Of a DNA stretch of 64,000 nt, positions 30,900 through 43,337 are shown piece after piece (the stretch's first letter is position 1; each line of letters opens with the position of its first letter). The notes under the pieces were generated by a model, which made no database searches, was not told the origin of the DNA, and worked only from the letters and a program-made list of their open reading frames with translations. Position numbers and translations under genes: made by a program. The DNA is from Cordilura impudica (lineage: Eukaryota; Arthropoda; Insecta; Diptera; Scathophagidae): the NCBI GenBank assembly GCA_963682025.1, contig OY821522.1, positions 25,210,490 through 25,274,489 on the forward strand. Direction: 5' to 3'.

Positions 30900-32795
30900 C
30901 TAATTTAATAGAGGCAGTTTTCCATTTTTACGAATGTTTGACATATATGGATCTGAAGTGCACAACAAAATAGTGATAAGGTCTTCATTAGTACAACATC
31001 TGGACATTTTCCTTGTGTTGTGCTCGCGAAAGAATCTGTAGTCTTTGTTCCTTTTTTCTTGCGCTTCTTCAGATGGATCTCCTATTGGTTGCATATTGTT
31101 TTGAATTATTTGTTCCCCATGGTACAAAATTTTATGAACTGTGGATGGCATATATCTCATTATAAAGTATAGCTGTTTTATTGGCGTACTCTCCAAATTT
31201 TTTTGCATTTATCTTTCTGCTGCATGCTAGAAATTGTAATATGATTTTGAATCGTCTTATTAATTCATGATCTACACCTGTGATAGATGCTGCAGTTTCC
31301 GGATCGGAAAAAAATCTCCTTGCAGTATTTCCATCATTTGTGTTTCCTTCCCCTTGTTTTGGTTGGTCGATTACGAGGCCTATCTGTAGATATTTTTGTT
31401 GAATTTGTTTTTTTTGCTTTCTTTTTTCTTCATTTTCTTTGTTTTTTCTCACTGTTTCGCCTAACGGACCAAGTTCCAAATCATAACCCAATTTAAGAAT
31501 ATGCTCCATGAAACGTATTCAAGCATGAAGAGGGGACATTCCAAATTCGTAGGCTTCCTTAAAACTATCGTCTTCTGGTGGGGGTTGGCTTAATTGACTT
31601 GATGTCTTTTGGTATATAATGCAGCTTGACGTTGACTTTGTTCCAGTTAAAGCTTGTGCAACTTTTCCATCAATCATTGTGAGACACATTTTAAAATGTA
31701 CTTCAATGTCTTGGTCATCAAATTTAAATATACTGGTTGAAGTTCCTTAATTTGATCTTTTATTTTTTGAACTTCTTCAGTTATGACATCTTTGGTTTCC
31801 TGTTTGAATGCAAATTTCATTGGTCTGCAATACTTTGTTGAAGAAGGAATTTCATTTTTCCATATATCAATTTCTGTTGCTCTACTAGTTGACGGCTCTA
31901 AGACGCTATACTTTTTTGTTAAGCGCAATGGAACGAAAGATACCATAAATAAATTAGCATCTGATGAATTTTCGGCATTAAATTGCTTGTATTGTTTCTG
32001 ACCAGAGGATCCATCACATCCCCATTTAGAAATTAAAGTAATGCTGCCATTACCAATTTTTTTTAAATGATCAGTATCAAGCGTAGTTAGCAATCGTTCT
32101 GCAGTATGTTCAAGGAGATCTTGCAATTTTATTTCTGCTGATGTTGAAGTGACACTAATAGCAGATTGTGAAGGTAAGCATTCCTTTTTGGCAGAAACTA
32201 AATCTCGATACTCTGGAAAAATCCCACAATTCTTTTCATTGGTTCGCTTCTGCAATTCCTTATATTGATTTTTGGTCAATTTCAAATCCAAAAATAGGGC
32301 GAACGCATTCCTCCGGCGTAAATTTCTTATCTTCAATTGGTGTAGGAATGCTTTTCAAAATCCTCTTTTATTTTTTTTATTTTGGGTTGGTTGAATTTGG
32401 TGCAAAAATGAATCCTTAATAATTCTTTGAGAAATTTCTTCATTGATATTCTCCAGCTTGCGCCTTCGAGATCTTTCACTACATCCGTCCATTGGTTTTG
32501 CTGGTCGACCCTTTTTTCCACTTTCGTTGGCAGTTGTAGATGCACTCCCAAAAATAAGTTCCTTTATTAACCAGTTTTGGTAACGTTTGTACATCTTTGC
32601 CTTGCTATGAGAGCATTCAATGTACCGTCTTTTCAAATTCGATGCAAAATTAGTAATTTTTCCTTTGTGCATTTCAATGTCTTCTAGGTTACAATTCTTA
32701 AAGAAGTCGTTGCTCACTATGTGCAAAATTACATCGTCTACATCATTTCGTTGAAAATAAATATCTGCCAGATCTCTGTAACAGTACTTAGCCAT
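30900..32795 (-). pseudogene. Transib/RAG1-like transposase, copy 2
   Basis: A core transposase of the RAG1-related family, which cuts at heptamer-bearing ends by a hairpin route. The N-terminal exon-like ORF starts at an ATG at 32795 (MAKYCYRDLADIYFQR). The core begins about 32330 and includes SKWGCDGSSGQKQYKQ (first catalytic Asp) and FVPLRLTKKY. A frameshift near 31735 precedes the second Asp region (MIDGKVAQAL, near 31660). Then come CxxC, GNTARRFFSDPE and EEAQEKRNKDYRFFREHNTR (Glu). At least three frame breaks are visible: near 32350, near 31735, and near 31510 or 31150. Confidence 0.85.
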
Positions 32796-32879
32796 TCCAC
32801 AAATTGTAATGAATAATAATTGTGGAAACATTATTATAAATACTCTTTCTTGCAATTATGTAAAACAAAAATTTTTATC

Positions 32880-33120
32880 TTTTATTACCACTTTTAGAAG
32901 CATAAAAAACCCACACCCTAACCCCTTTTAAAAGGTGAAGCATACCTGCTCATATCTTAAAGGGCTATGTCGCAATAGTTTTTTTTTTACCATTTACAAA
33001 TTTTTATCTTTTATTACCACTTTTAGAAGCAGAAAAACCCACACCCTAACCCCTTTTAAAAGGTGAAGCATACCTGCTCATATCTTAAAGGGCTATGTAG
33101 CAATAGTTTTTTTTTTTTAC
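32880..33120. repeat. Tandem subrepeat in the Transib leader (copy 2)
   Basis: Two units of about 115 bp, with CCCCTTTTAAAAGGTGAAGC, GGGCTATGTCGCAATAG and a poly-T run, equal to the pair in copy 1. They lie between the transposase start and the element's right end, where promoter or transposase-binding sites would be expected. Confidence 0.7.
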
Positions 33121-33354
33121 CATTTACCTGTTATTTAAATTGTTTCCCATTTTGTCAGGTATTTAAGCTATATAACTCTAATGCAGACTATTAATGTTTT
33201 TGAAAGATACCTATGTAAATGTACCTGTAACAATTAAGCGCATTATATCTCAACCCTTTTTTATAAGTATATAACAACTCCTGACAACTCTACCGACACG
33301 CAAAAAAATACACCGCAGTGCACCGGTACGACCAACTTTTGTATTCATAACACT

Positions 33355-33500
33355 CAGACGGACGGACGGACATCGTTTAATCGACTCAGAAAGTGTTTTT
33401 GAGCCGATCCATATAATAAAAGATGGATAAAGGTCCAATATTTTTGGCAGTTGCAAACAGCTCCTCAAACTGAATATATCCTAACCACATAGTGGACAAC
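33355..33500 (+). repeat. Diverged DINE-like 3' part within Transib copy 2
   Basis: Same insertion as at 25890-26040 in copy 1, with the GGAC run and CCACATAGTGG end. Confidence 0.6.
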
Positions 33501-34150
33501 ATTTGTATTCATAAATTTTGCAGAAAATGTATAACCTTGGGTCAGGAAAATTGTTCTGGTGCACACGGGCGGAAACTGGCGGGTATATAATGGGGTATAG
33601 GAGTATAGGGGAGGGTTCGGGCTATAGAAGAGTGCAAGATTTTTTCTGACTGCTTTTGACTGGCAGGAGTTATGCTCTATTAAGTAGGAGATTTTCGGAA
33701 AATGTTGACCTTTTTTAAAAATTTTTTTTTTAAATTTCGAAATGACTCAGTGATTTTACGTTTTTAACATTAATAGTATGGAAGCCATAAAATTATACAA
33801 AATTTATTTCACTTCAAAATCTTTTAAATCAAAAAAGTAACAGTCATTCAAAAATAAAAATTTACAAAGAAATTTTTAGTTTTAGCAAAATACAGAGAAA
33901 GCCCATTTTCGACGACCCTGTTCGCTGTGATATAGTAGAGATAGAGTCGCAATTTTTTGGCTCCCGAGGTTCACTAGTATTTACTTTCAAATGAATAACA
34001 TAACTTTAAAATCGGTAACAAAAAACAAATGATTTTTGGCCGCCTTCTCAAAGTATGGTCTACTGTCGCCCTCTGACTTAGAGCATACAGTAGAAGGTGG
34101 TTGAAATTATTTTTTAATTGTTAATATTAACCAATTTATTTTACATTTAA

Positions 34151-34527
34151 TCTATAATATTAATAGGCTAGGCGATTCCTTGTGACTGATTTTTTGTTCT
34201 ACCGTTTTATCTCGATTTTGACCAACCGTATATTATTTGAAAGGTATTTCTTTTTAGCCGTTTTGCAGATTTACAGATTTTAAAATTTTTCCTTTATTTT
34301 GAACTAATTGCATTTAAAGTTGCTACTAACACATACAGAAAATTATGCAATGCTATGTGTGTGTTTATTAAATATGTTAATATGTTTGTAATAAAAATGA
34401 GTTTGTTTTTTTGTGTTGATTTGTGAATTGGCTATAATTGATTAGCATACCTTCAGGGTCTTTATTTAATGAAAAAATAAAATTTCCCAGAATTTGCACT
34501 CGAATTTCGAGGGCTGGAATCTGCTAG
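34151..34527 (+). mobile_element. Candidate short Helitron, 377 bp
   Basis: Starts TCTATAATATTAATAGG after an A, and ends in CTAG before a T. A perfect CTCGAA-type hairpin (CTCGAATTTCGAG) lies 12 bases before the end. It has no coding capacity. The 5' end is less certain than the 3' end. Confidence 0.55.
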
Positions 34528-37483
34528 TATTTATTAATCTTTTTAATTCACTCTGTCTTTCTTTCGCCACAAGCAGTGTTACATCTTCAGTTTTAAGGTG
34601 GCAGGTATTTTCAACTTATAATTTATATTTTTGCTGCCACAAAGTTTTGTTTATCTTTAATTGAATGAATGTTTAGTTAATTTTTGATTAAGTTTCTAAA
34701 ATAAAGAGCGCTTTTTTCAACAGTCTAAAAGTATGCCACATATTTTTTCTTACTATATGGAGGAATAAGCAATTATTTTGTTTTTTAATAAGTTTATTTT
34801 AATATTCATCGTATCCAATATTAGAGAAAAATTTAAGGAAGTTGTATATATCTCTCAATATCATGCCGATATTTCAGAACTCCTCCACGTAACACAAAAA
34901 TTCACACAATTACAATATTATCGTTTCTCAAACAATTTTTCGTGTTAAAATTGTAATATAAATTATTTTTTATCTTAGAATTTTTGTCTTAATAAAAAAA
35001 ATTTTTAATTTTATATGATAATTTTTTACATCTAAAATAAATGAATAAAACATTTAAAATGTAGTTATATTGCATTTTTTTTTAGAACATTTCAATGTAG
35101 GGTAGATAGGTATCTTTATTTAGAAAAGATTATTTTTTAATAGTTTAAGTTTTTTTTTCGGTTATAAAATTGCATGATTTTATTAAACCTATAAGAAATT
35201 CATTGAAAAAAATTTTTGTTTATTATATTTATCGTTTTTTTTATATATATGGGGTTTCTAAATCACTTTTTCAGTACATTTGGTGGAGCGTTTTTAGTTC
35301 CAATTGTCACCGCAAGTAGTATCGTAGAGAGCGCCACCATATTCACCACGCTTAGCAAAAACTCACACCCATATTCACCTTACTTGGAGTTGAAAACCTA
35401 ATGTTCAGCAAATCTCACACCCATATTCACCTCACTTATAGTTAGCAATACTATTAGTTATGTTGAATTTCGCAGTTTTTTTTTTTGGCTGGAAACACTA
35501 TTTTTTAACAAAATCACAGTCCTAAATGCAGTTTTTCATGCAGTTTAACAGTTTTAATAATGTTTGAATCAACCTATTAATATTCATGTTCAGAAACCTT
35601 TTAAACATATTTTTGTATCGCCATCTGCTAAAAATGTTTCCATATTGTTTAACAAACCAAAAGCTTAACTTAAAATTGTTTACTAATTGTTTACTTATAG
35701 TTAACCATACTATTAGTTATGTTAAATTTGGCAATGTTTTGCAAAAACATTAAAGGCCTAACTTTTTTTCAATTTATACTGTTCTACTGTATATAACAAG
35801 ATGAGATTGTTATAAAAAAAAACAACTCACCACTTATTTTATTCCGTTAAGTTTGAATTTTCCATAATTTAGCATTATTTTAACAGATTCATCAACATTT
35901 CTTCTCATTATTTATCAGATTCCCGACCTTTACCCATTATTTAGCAAATTCGTAAATTTTTTCCCGTTATTTTAGCATTATTTTAACAGATTTACCAACT
36001 TTATTTCGTTATTTATTAATATATTTGGTAGAGGTGGCAACATTATGATTTATTGAAGCCTTAAAAGGCACTATACATATTATTAAATTAATAAAAGTTG
36101 CCAGATAAGGAAAAATGTGTATTTATTTGCTAGTGACAGAACTAGATTAAGAACATTTAAATTTTTATTAACAAACCAAAAGCCTTATGGTTTTATTAAA
36201 CCTAAAAGTAATTCAATGAAAAAATTTATCATATTTAAATTTTTATTTCAAAATATTTTTGAAATCATATTTCACATAATCAAATTTTTTAACAATTTTT
36301 TTATTTTCAAATATCTTTCAGTTAGTTACTATAGTTCTTTTTTCATTTTCCAATATATTTTAGCTTCTTTATTAAGTAAAAATATATCCGTTAACTTTGA
36401 ATTTAAATACATTTTATATATTCTATTGAGGTTTTTATAGAGCTGACAACATATTTTTCATTCACAAAAAATGGGTTTTAGATATATTTGAGAAAATATT
36501 CGTTTATTATTGTTCCTTTCTATTGAATTATTTCAATATATTTTTTTTTGTTTCTTATTAAGTTAAATTACAACCAATTTTAATATCACTTTTCAAACCT
36601 TAATATTTATTTACTAAATGTGTTATTACATCAGACCAAATTTTTATTTTTTTTCAAATATTAACGATTTTCAAACAATTTTTTTTATATTTGCTTTTCA
36701 ATTTTTTAATTTAAGTTTTCAAAAAGGGCACTATACATTATTTTTAATTAAAAAAAGTTACCAGATAATGAAAAATGTGTATTTATTTGCTATTGACAGC
36801 ACGTTTTTCATTCTTCTTTTATTAACTGTTTTATTTGAAACTACAATTTTTACATTTAGATATATTATAGTAGATATGTTAATATACATTTTTTTTTCGT
36901 TTATATATTTCGTTTATATATTTTTTTAGTAAACAGAACCGCTGAGTTCGCTGTCTGTTTAGCAAAATCAAAAGTCTTTTTATTACAACAAGTTTTTTTT
37001 TTTGTTATAATGCAATGAATGAAATAAAAACAACAGATGAATAATTTTGTTTTATTGTTATTTTATTTACAAAAAAATATTTTTAAAAATACTTATTATT
37101 AATACATCATTTAAAAATAAGGAGGGCAAAATTTATTAAATTTTTTTTTCATACTGTTTTAATTTTTTTTTTTAATATTAACGATTTTCAATCATTTTTT
37201 CGTATTAAAGTTTTAATATATTTTATTTTTTTTTAGAGTTTTTTTTCTTAATTAAATTTTCAGTTAGTTATTTCTTGTTTTATACACAATACTTTATTTA
37301 GAAAAGATAATTTTTTAATAGTTTAAGTTTTTCGTTTATGAATTACATGGTTTTGGTTATAATAAACTTTATACATATCTATTTAATTATTCATTTAACC
37401 GTTCAAATAAAAATGCGATCATTTGTTGTGCTTTCCAAAGCTTATCTTAATTGACTGGTTTATTCATTCTACATCAACTTAAA
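34528..37483. other. AT-rich DNA with minor repeats and no gene
   Basis: About 3 kb, very AT-rich. Open frames such as those at 36117-36440 and 36618-36929 encode only Phe/Ile/Tyr-rich low-complexity peptides and are probably chance. A ~75-bp stretch (GGCACTATACAT..., then AAAAATGTGTATTTATTTGC) occurs at 36069 and again at 36728. CTCACACCCATATTCACC is repeated at about 35362 and 35411. Confidence 0.5.
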
Positions 37484-37730
37484 ACAAGTAAGAAAATTAT
37501 AGTCGGTCTAGACCGACTATATGATACCCTATACCATGCGTTTAGAGACCCTATCTCTCAGACCCAACTAACTGGATATAGAAAATAAGCATAAACCAAA
37601 TTTGAGTGGGATTTTTCTTAATTTTTTGGCTGCAGATATGAAAAATTTCATATCGGATGCTATATCTATATGGGGACTAGGCCCAAAAATGGACCGATCC
37701 TGAACATGTTTGGTAAGGTCTCTTGTATTT
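37484..37730 (+). repeat. DINE family A 5' fragment
   Basis: Has the intact head ACAAGTAAGAAAATTATAG and palindrome GTCGGTCTAGACCGAC, and is truncated at CTTGTATTTTCC. The 120 bp that follow are unclassified. Confidence 0.75.
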
Positions 37731-37852
37731 TCCCTACTATTTTCCTATTACGTTCACCATTAAGGTGTGAGCACTTGTTCATTATATTATTGTTATACCC
37801 ATTATATATATTTAATATTCATATCTCATTTATTTAGTTGCAACCTTATTAA

Positions 37853-38668
37853 TCTCTATATACATATATAAAAATTACGTGTATGTTCGTGATCGCTAAA
37901 CTCAAGAACTACTGCACCGATTTTGACCAAACTTTATGTACATGCTCTATGGGGCGTGAGGAGTGTTTCTGTGTAATTTGAAGTTCATCCGACAGATGAC
38001 GCAATATTTAGTTTTTTTGTGTTTTTGCACCGTAACTCAAGAACTACTGTACCGATTTTGACCAAGCTTTATGTACATGCTCTATGGGGCGTGAGGAGTG
38101 TTTCTGTGTAGTTTGAAGTTCATCCGACAGATGGCGCAATATTTAGTTTTTTTGTGTTTTTGCACCGTAACTCAAGAACTACTGCACCAGTTTTGACCAA
38201 ACATTATATACATGCTCTATGGGGCGTGAGCAGTGTTTCTGTGTAATTTGAATTTCGTCCGACAGATGGCGCAATATTTAGTTTGTTTGTGTTTTTGCAC
38301 CGTAACTCAAGAACTACTGCACCAGTTTTGACCAAACATTATATACATGCTCTATGGGGCGTGAGCAGTGTTTCTGTGTAATTTGAATTTCGTCCGACAG
38401 ATGGCGCAATATTTAGTTTGTTTGTGTTTTGCCCGATAGAGATTAGCGCGATAAGCGGCCAGCAACGCGGACCGGGCCCAGCTATCAAAAATAAATAAAT
38501 CCATTATTTCTGCTTCAGTAAACGGTATTTGAACAATAATTGCTGTGTCGATTTAGTGCACCTTTCATTCTTCTTCGAAATTTAAATCTGCCATGACTTT
38601 GCAACGGAACCAGACTTGCAGTGAAAATAAAATTTGAAGGCAAAACAACGTTTGCCCGGGTCAGCTAG
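37853..38668 (+). mobile_element. Non-autonomous Helitron, 816 bp, with four 135-bp tandem repeats
   Basis: The 5' end is TCTCTATATACATATATAAA after an A. The 3' end has a GGCAAA/TTTGCC hairpin and then CTAG before a T, almost the same as the 3' end of the Helitron at 7183. There is no coding sequence. Confidence 0.8.
37901..38440 (+). repeat. Four tandem 135-bp repeats
   Basis: Units start CTCAAGAACTACTG at 37901, 38036, 38171 and 38306. Each ends with a CGACAGATGGCGCAATATTT-type segment (the first has AGATGACGC). Units 3 and 4 are nearly identical, which suggests recent expansion. Confidence 0.88.
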
Positions 38669-39442
38669 TACCATATATTGATGTCGGTTATATAACAACC
38701 TAGAGAATAATTGACTTCAGTCAATTTCTCATTAACATTATGAACATTTATTGATCCGGATCTAATTATCTATCTATATATTCATTATCTTCATTTCTAT
38801 CTTCATTGTTCTCTATCCCCGGGGGTTATGGGCTATTTGCTAACCTGTCCTTAGACGGTTGCTTATTAGTGTCAGACTTTGGTTACCAGCTACTTTTTCA
38901 AGCTGTAGAAACAGTGGCCTAAGTCAATTTTCTATTAATAACCAAGTCAGCACTTTTTCGTTAACATATTTTTTTTTATTATTATTTTGCAAAATGTAGG
39001 AAACATTTTGCTGTCCTCTTGGGCTTTTTGGGCACTACATCGCCTCTTCTAGTCCCACATTTTTTTTTTGTGTTAGGAAGGGTCATCGAGGCCTACATCC
39101 AGAGGGAAATATTATTCTCAAATAAAGTGTAATCCATGTGCCGTATGGCAGGATGTTGTGTAAAATTATAGAAGGTATTCATTTAATATTACCGAGATTA
39201 TTTTGAGTTGAGTTGCTCAGCAACCTAGAACTAAATAAAAGATGTTTAAGGATTTAACAGCGAATAAAAAATTAAAGTAGGTACTACACTGCGACCGGGA
39301 CAATTAAAAATAACATTAATTAAGTAAAATGTGGTAAATATTATTATTCATTATTCCGGTAACTATGTAGAAGAAAATAGGTCTTGACTATATATGCGAT
39401 TATCGCTAGATGATAGTCTCCTCAGTATCCTAGGAACTGATA
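38669..39442. other. Unclassified DNA, perhaps LTR-element remnant
   Basis: Non-coding, with poly-T and more balanced segments. It precedes an integrase-like scrap, so it may be decayed retrotransposon sequence. Confidence 0.35.
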
Positions 39443-39643
39443 TTGAATCCCTTAAAAAAAAGTAATGAAATATTGCAATATTTAACCATAAAGGTCATAC
39501 CAATATTAAGAAAATTAACTACCAATGACGAGAAGAGTCAGATTATGCAAAAATATCACCATGACCCTATAATCGGTAGACATCCGGGAATAACAAGCAG
39601 GAAAAGATTATCCCGTTACTTCCATTTCAGAGTGTCCAGTTAG
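39443..39643 (+). pseudogene. LTR-retrotransposon integrase zinc-binding fragment
   Basis: A 66-codon frame with QKYHHDPIIGRHPGITSRKR followed by LSRYFHF. The spaced His residues and the HxDPxxGxHPG pattern are the N-terminal H2C2 finger of Ty3/Gypsy-type integrases. The Cys pair and the core are missing. Confidence 0.6.
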
Positions 39644-39905
39644 GGGGAAGATGAAAATGATAAGCTATCTGTAGTTCATAGTATCAGAGGTAGCGAAAGT
39701 AGCAGAGTTTGAGTAGGTATTACTATAGTGAAGTTATCGATTTTACATGAAAATTGCAAATAAATTTAAAACCAATGGAAATAACTGGTAAAACCAACTA
39801 CCTGTTATATAATGTTTCAAAGAGGTAAAAAAGATCATGTTGAAACTTCGAGCAATATTATATTAATCCATGCATTCATTTTTTTTCTTCATTATTGTTT
39901 AAACA
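39644..39905. other. Leader or junction upstream of Transib copy 3
   Basis: No CACAGTG terminus was found here or further left, so the left end of Transib copy 3 is lost or too diverged to see. Confidence 0.4.
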
Positions 39906-41951
39906 ATGGCTAAATTCAGCTATAGTGTTCTATCTGATATATATTTTGAACGGAAAGATGAAAACGACATTATTTTACATATAATGAATAATCCATTCTT
40001 CAAAATATGCGACAAACAAGAAATTAAAATTCATAACTTAAAAATAAAAAACTTTTTAAATACTTTAAGAAAACGGTACAATCAATGTTCCAGAAACAAG
40101 AAATTGTTTTACTCACGCAACCAAGAATGGCTAAGAAATAAACTTATTTTTAAAAAGCCATCAGTAACTACCACGGAAACTGGAAAAGGTGGTCGACCAG
40201 CAAAGCCAATTGATAATTGTAGGAAAGATCACGAAGACGCAAGCTTAAACATATCAATGAAGAAGTTTCTTGTAGCATCATAAAGGATTCATTTCTGCAT
40301 CAAATTCAACCATCGAAAACTAAAAAGGGTAAAATTGCTATCATTGAAAAAATAGTGGAAGCAAGCCCCAGACGCACAAAAAGGATTTTAGAAAGTATGC
40401 CGACACCAACTGAAGAAAATAAATTTACTCCAGAAGAAGCATTTGCACTATTTTTGGATTTGAAAATGACTAAAAACCAATATACAGAATTGCGGAAGCG
40501 AACCAATGAAAAAAATTGTGGAATTTTTCCATCACATCGAGATATAGTTTCTGCCAAAAAAGATTGCTTACCTTCACCAATTGCTATTAGTGTAACTTCA
40601 AGTTCAGCAGAAATAAAATTGCAGGATCTTCTTGAACACACTGCAGAACGATTATTAAAGACATTTGATGCTGACTATTTAAAGAAGTTTAAAAATTGCA
40701 GCATGACTTTAATTTCTAAATGGGGATGTGATGGGTCCTCTGGCCAGAAACAATACAAACAATCAAATGCGGAAAATTCATCAGATGCCAATATATTCAT
40801 GATTTCTTTCGTTCCATTACGTTTAACAAAAACTTATATTGGTTCAGAGCCGTCAACTAGTAGAGCTGCAGAGATAGATGTATGGAAGAATGAAATTCCC
40901 TCGTCAACAAAATTTTGTAGACCAATAAAGTTTGCTTACAAAAAGGAGACTCAAGATGTCATAGATGAGGAAGTTCGAAAAATAAATGATCAAATTAAAG
41001 AACTTCAACCAGTAACATTTAAATTTGTTGACCAAGACATTGAAGTAAATTTTAAAATGTGTCTCACAATGATTGATGGAAAAGTTGCACAAGCTTTAAC
41101 CAAAACAAAGTCATCGTCAAGCTGCACCATATGCCAAAAAACATCAAGTCAATTGAGCCAACCACCAACACAAGACGATAGTTTTAATGAAGCATATGAA
41201 TTTGGAATGTCACCTCTTCATGCTAGAATTCGTTTTATGGAGCATATTCTTAAATTGGGATACGATTTGGAATTTGGCCCGTTAGGCGAAACAGTGAGAA
41301 ACAACAAAGAAAATTTGGAAAAAAGAAAGCAAAAAAAAAGATATTCAAGAAAAATACCGTGAGATAGACCTTATAATTGACCAGCCAAAGCAAGGAGAAG
41401 GAAATTCTAATGATGGAAACACAGCAAGGAGATTTTTTTCCGATCCAGAAACTGCAGCTTCTATAACTGGAGTAGATTATGATTTAATACGACGATTCCA
41501 AATCATATTACAAGTTATAGCATGTAGCAAAAAGATAGATGCAAAAAAATTTGGTCAGTATGCTAATGAGACAGCAACCCTTTATAACCAAAAATATTCT
41601 TGGAGACATATGCCAACCACAGTTCACAAAATTTTGTTCCATGGGGAACAAATAATTCAGCACAATATGCTTCCAATTGGAGATCTCTCAGAAGAAGCAC
41701 AAGAAAAACGGAACAAAGACTACAGATTCTTTCGCGAGCACAATACAAGAAAAATTTCCAGATATTGTACTAATGAAGATCTTATTAATATTGTGTTGTG
41801 CACATCAGACCCATATATGTCCAGTATTCGACAAAAATGGAAATCAACCTCATTAGAGTTAGATGAAGAAGCTAAACAACTACTGCAAAATGAAAATCGA
41901 AGCTATTTGGAAGAAATTTTTACTAATATTGTTTTATTAATACTAGTTTAA
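39906..41951 (+). pseudogene. Transib/RAG1-like transposase, copy 3, two frameshifts
   Basis: The frame starts MAKFSYSVLSDIYFERKDEN at 39906. The N-terminal part (125 codons) is basic, with a GGRPAKP motif. The core frame (40355-41362, 335 codons) contains SKWGCDGSSGQKQYKQ (catalytic Asp at residue 126), TMIDGKVAQAL (Asp 241) and CTIC (257-260, a zinc ligand pair). The last frame, open at about 41365-41951, has GNTARRFFSDPETAA and LSEEAQEKRNKDYRFFREH (catalytic Glu). Frameshifts lie near 40222 and in the A-run at 41331-41340. No nonsense codon was seen in the core, so all three catalytic acids survive. RAG1 shares the DDE plan and the zinc pair. Confidence 0.9.
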
Positions 41952-42541
41952 AGATTATAATTTGTTTCTAATTTTAGTATAAATTTTTATTAATACATTT
42001 AAATAAAATATATGTGCACTTTAAATCAATAGTAAAAGTTTACTTAAAATTTTATCGATGTTGTGTTCTGTATATAATATATCCAAATGGTATTGATATT
42101 GTTGGGAATTTCAGTGTTATTTTTCAGTTTAATCCTCAGAAGAATTAGCTTTCTTCCAAAAAAACCAACCTTTGGCCCCTGTGAATATTGAGACTAAATA
42201 AATGTCAGGGGCCAAATGTTGGCATTTTCTGACCAAAATTAAGTTTAGGAATAATAAATAAGTATTGGTTGTAAAATACGATTGAAGAAAATAAGAAATT
42301 ATAAAAAAAATACCTATTTAAAATGTCAAAATATTCAACTTTTACATGGAAACTCAACAAAAAATTTAAATGCATTTTTAACTCCAAATTACTTACGTTC
42401 CTATCAGTCGATTTTTAAGTTTGAACACGCAGATTGAAGCTTAAACTCCCTCCTATTGAACAAAACAAATTGCGTAAAAAATACCAATCCGGTCAAAAGT
42501 TATAGAGTTTTGACCGCTATCTCGCGAAATTGACCACTGTG
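39906..42541 (+). mobile_element. Transib (RAG1-like) transposon, copy 3, best-preserved transposase
   Basis: The right end is intact. On the minus strand from 42541 it reads CACAGTGGTCAATTTCGCG, and the nonamer AAAACTCTA follows exactly 23 bases after the heptamer. It is flanked by CGGCG (42542-42546). The subfamily differs from copies 1 and 2 in the terminal repeat and by roughly a quarter of transposase residues, by eye. The left end is not identified, so the start given is the transposase start. It is inserted in the BESS exon of a Harbinger element. Confidence 0.85.
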
Positions 42542-42546
42542 CGGCG

Positions 42547-43110
42547 AGGCGTTTGAGTTGCATAGCACTTCAGCCAATTGTTCTTGTTCAGCCAAAGAAA
42601 CTTCTTCTTCACCGACAATATGTGAAATTTTCAATTTCAATTTTGAGATCGAGATTGTCGGGAATGTACGCATTGTAGTGGCAACAGATTCAAAAACTTG
42701 GTCCAAATGGTCCTTCGACTTTGTTGTGGGTTGAAAAAAATCCACTGGTTTTTGCTTGCGCGTTGTAATCAGTTCACGGAGTAGATCATTTATGGGGTCG
42801 CAAGATGGAGTACGTCGTTTGTTTCGACTAGACTGTGGAGTTTCGATATCGAAGCTGCTAGGCCGACTATCTGCCCAAGATGTGTTGCTGCTGGTATACA
42901 ACCATCTGTGGCTTCGTTTATATCCGAGATATTCTCCAAATTGAAATCTATTCCGGACTGCTCCAAGTCAATTTGTAAGCATAACTCAGGAGATGCTTCA
43001 GTGCATAATGATGCCTGGGTGAATGTTGATGCGTCGTTGGTTGTTGATGCTTCGCTTAATGTCAAGTTGGTTACGGTTCTAAAAATTAAAAAAATAAAAA
43101 TATTTTAAAT
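42547..43110 (-). pseudogene. Harbinger accessory protein, BESS-domain exon, cut by Transib
   Basis: Two overlapping frames on the minus strand (43065-42790 and 42901 to the Transib boundary) are joined by one frameshift near 42895. The C-terminal part, with DHLDQVFESVATTMRTFPT then KLKLKISHIV, fits a BESS motif, a protein-interaction helix pair found behind MADF DNA-binding domains. PIF/Harbinger elements usually encode such a Myb/MADF partner, which helps bring the transposase to DNA and to the nucleus. The matching MADF start is at 44309-44440. The reading continues past 42547 only into the inserted Transib. Confidence 0.6.
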
Positions 43111-43337
43111 GATGTTTATTTTGGTAAAAACCAGATATTTACTTCCGCTTCAAAATGGATATATCTAAAAGAAACATCATCGATTCATCTCGCTTTGAAG
43201 AGGTCGTTGGGTTTCCAGTGGTTTTTTTTGTTTGCATCCGAACGAAATAGTCGCGCATATGTACCCATTTTTTTTCACAGCATCAACTACATATATATAA
43301 ATAAAACTTTAATAAAATATTTTGTTATGTATTTCAG

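Larger units (their letters stand above)
30207..34066 (-). mobile_element. Transib (RAG1-like) transposon, copy 2, left end truncated
   Basis: Homologous to copy 1 from GGAATTTTGATATGCGG at 30207 to the right end near 34066, but it retains the N-terminal half of the transposase. The left terminal repeat is missing. The right heptamer is damaged (CTACTGT in place of CACTGTG on the plus strand), while the GAGAAGGCGG block (as CCGCCTTCTC) is present. It is not mobile as it stands. Confidence 0.85.

Noticed and set aside
36117..36929. Two open frames of more than 100 codons in AT-rich DNA
   Set aside because: Phe/Ile/Tyr-rich low-complexity translations with no motif; expected by chance in sequence this rich in T.
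43195..43337. First 47 codons of the open frame leading into the Harbinger transposase
   Set aside because: No similarity to the family, and an acceptor-like TATTTCAG lies directly before the conserved part; probably intron.
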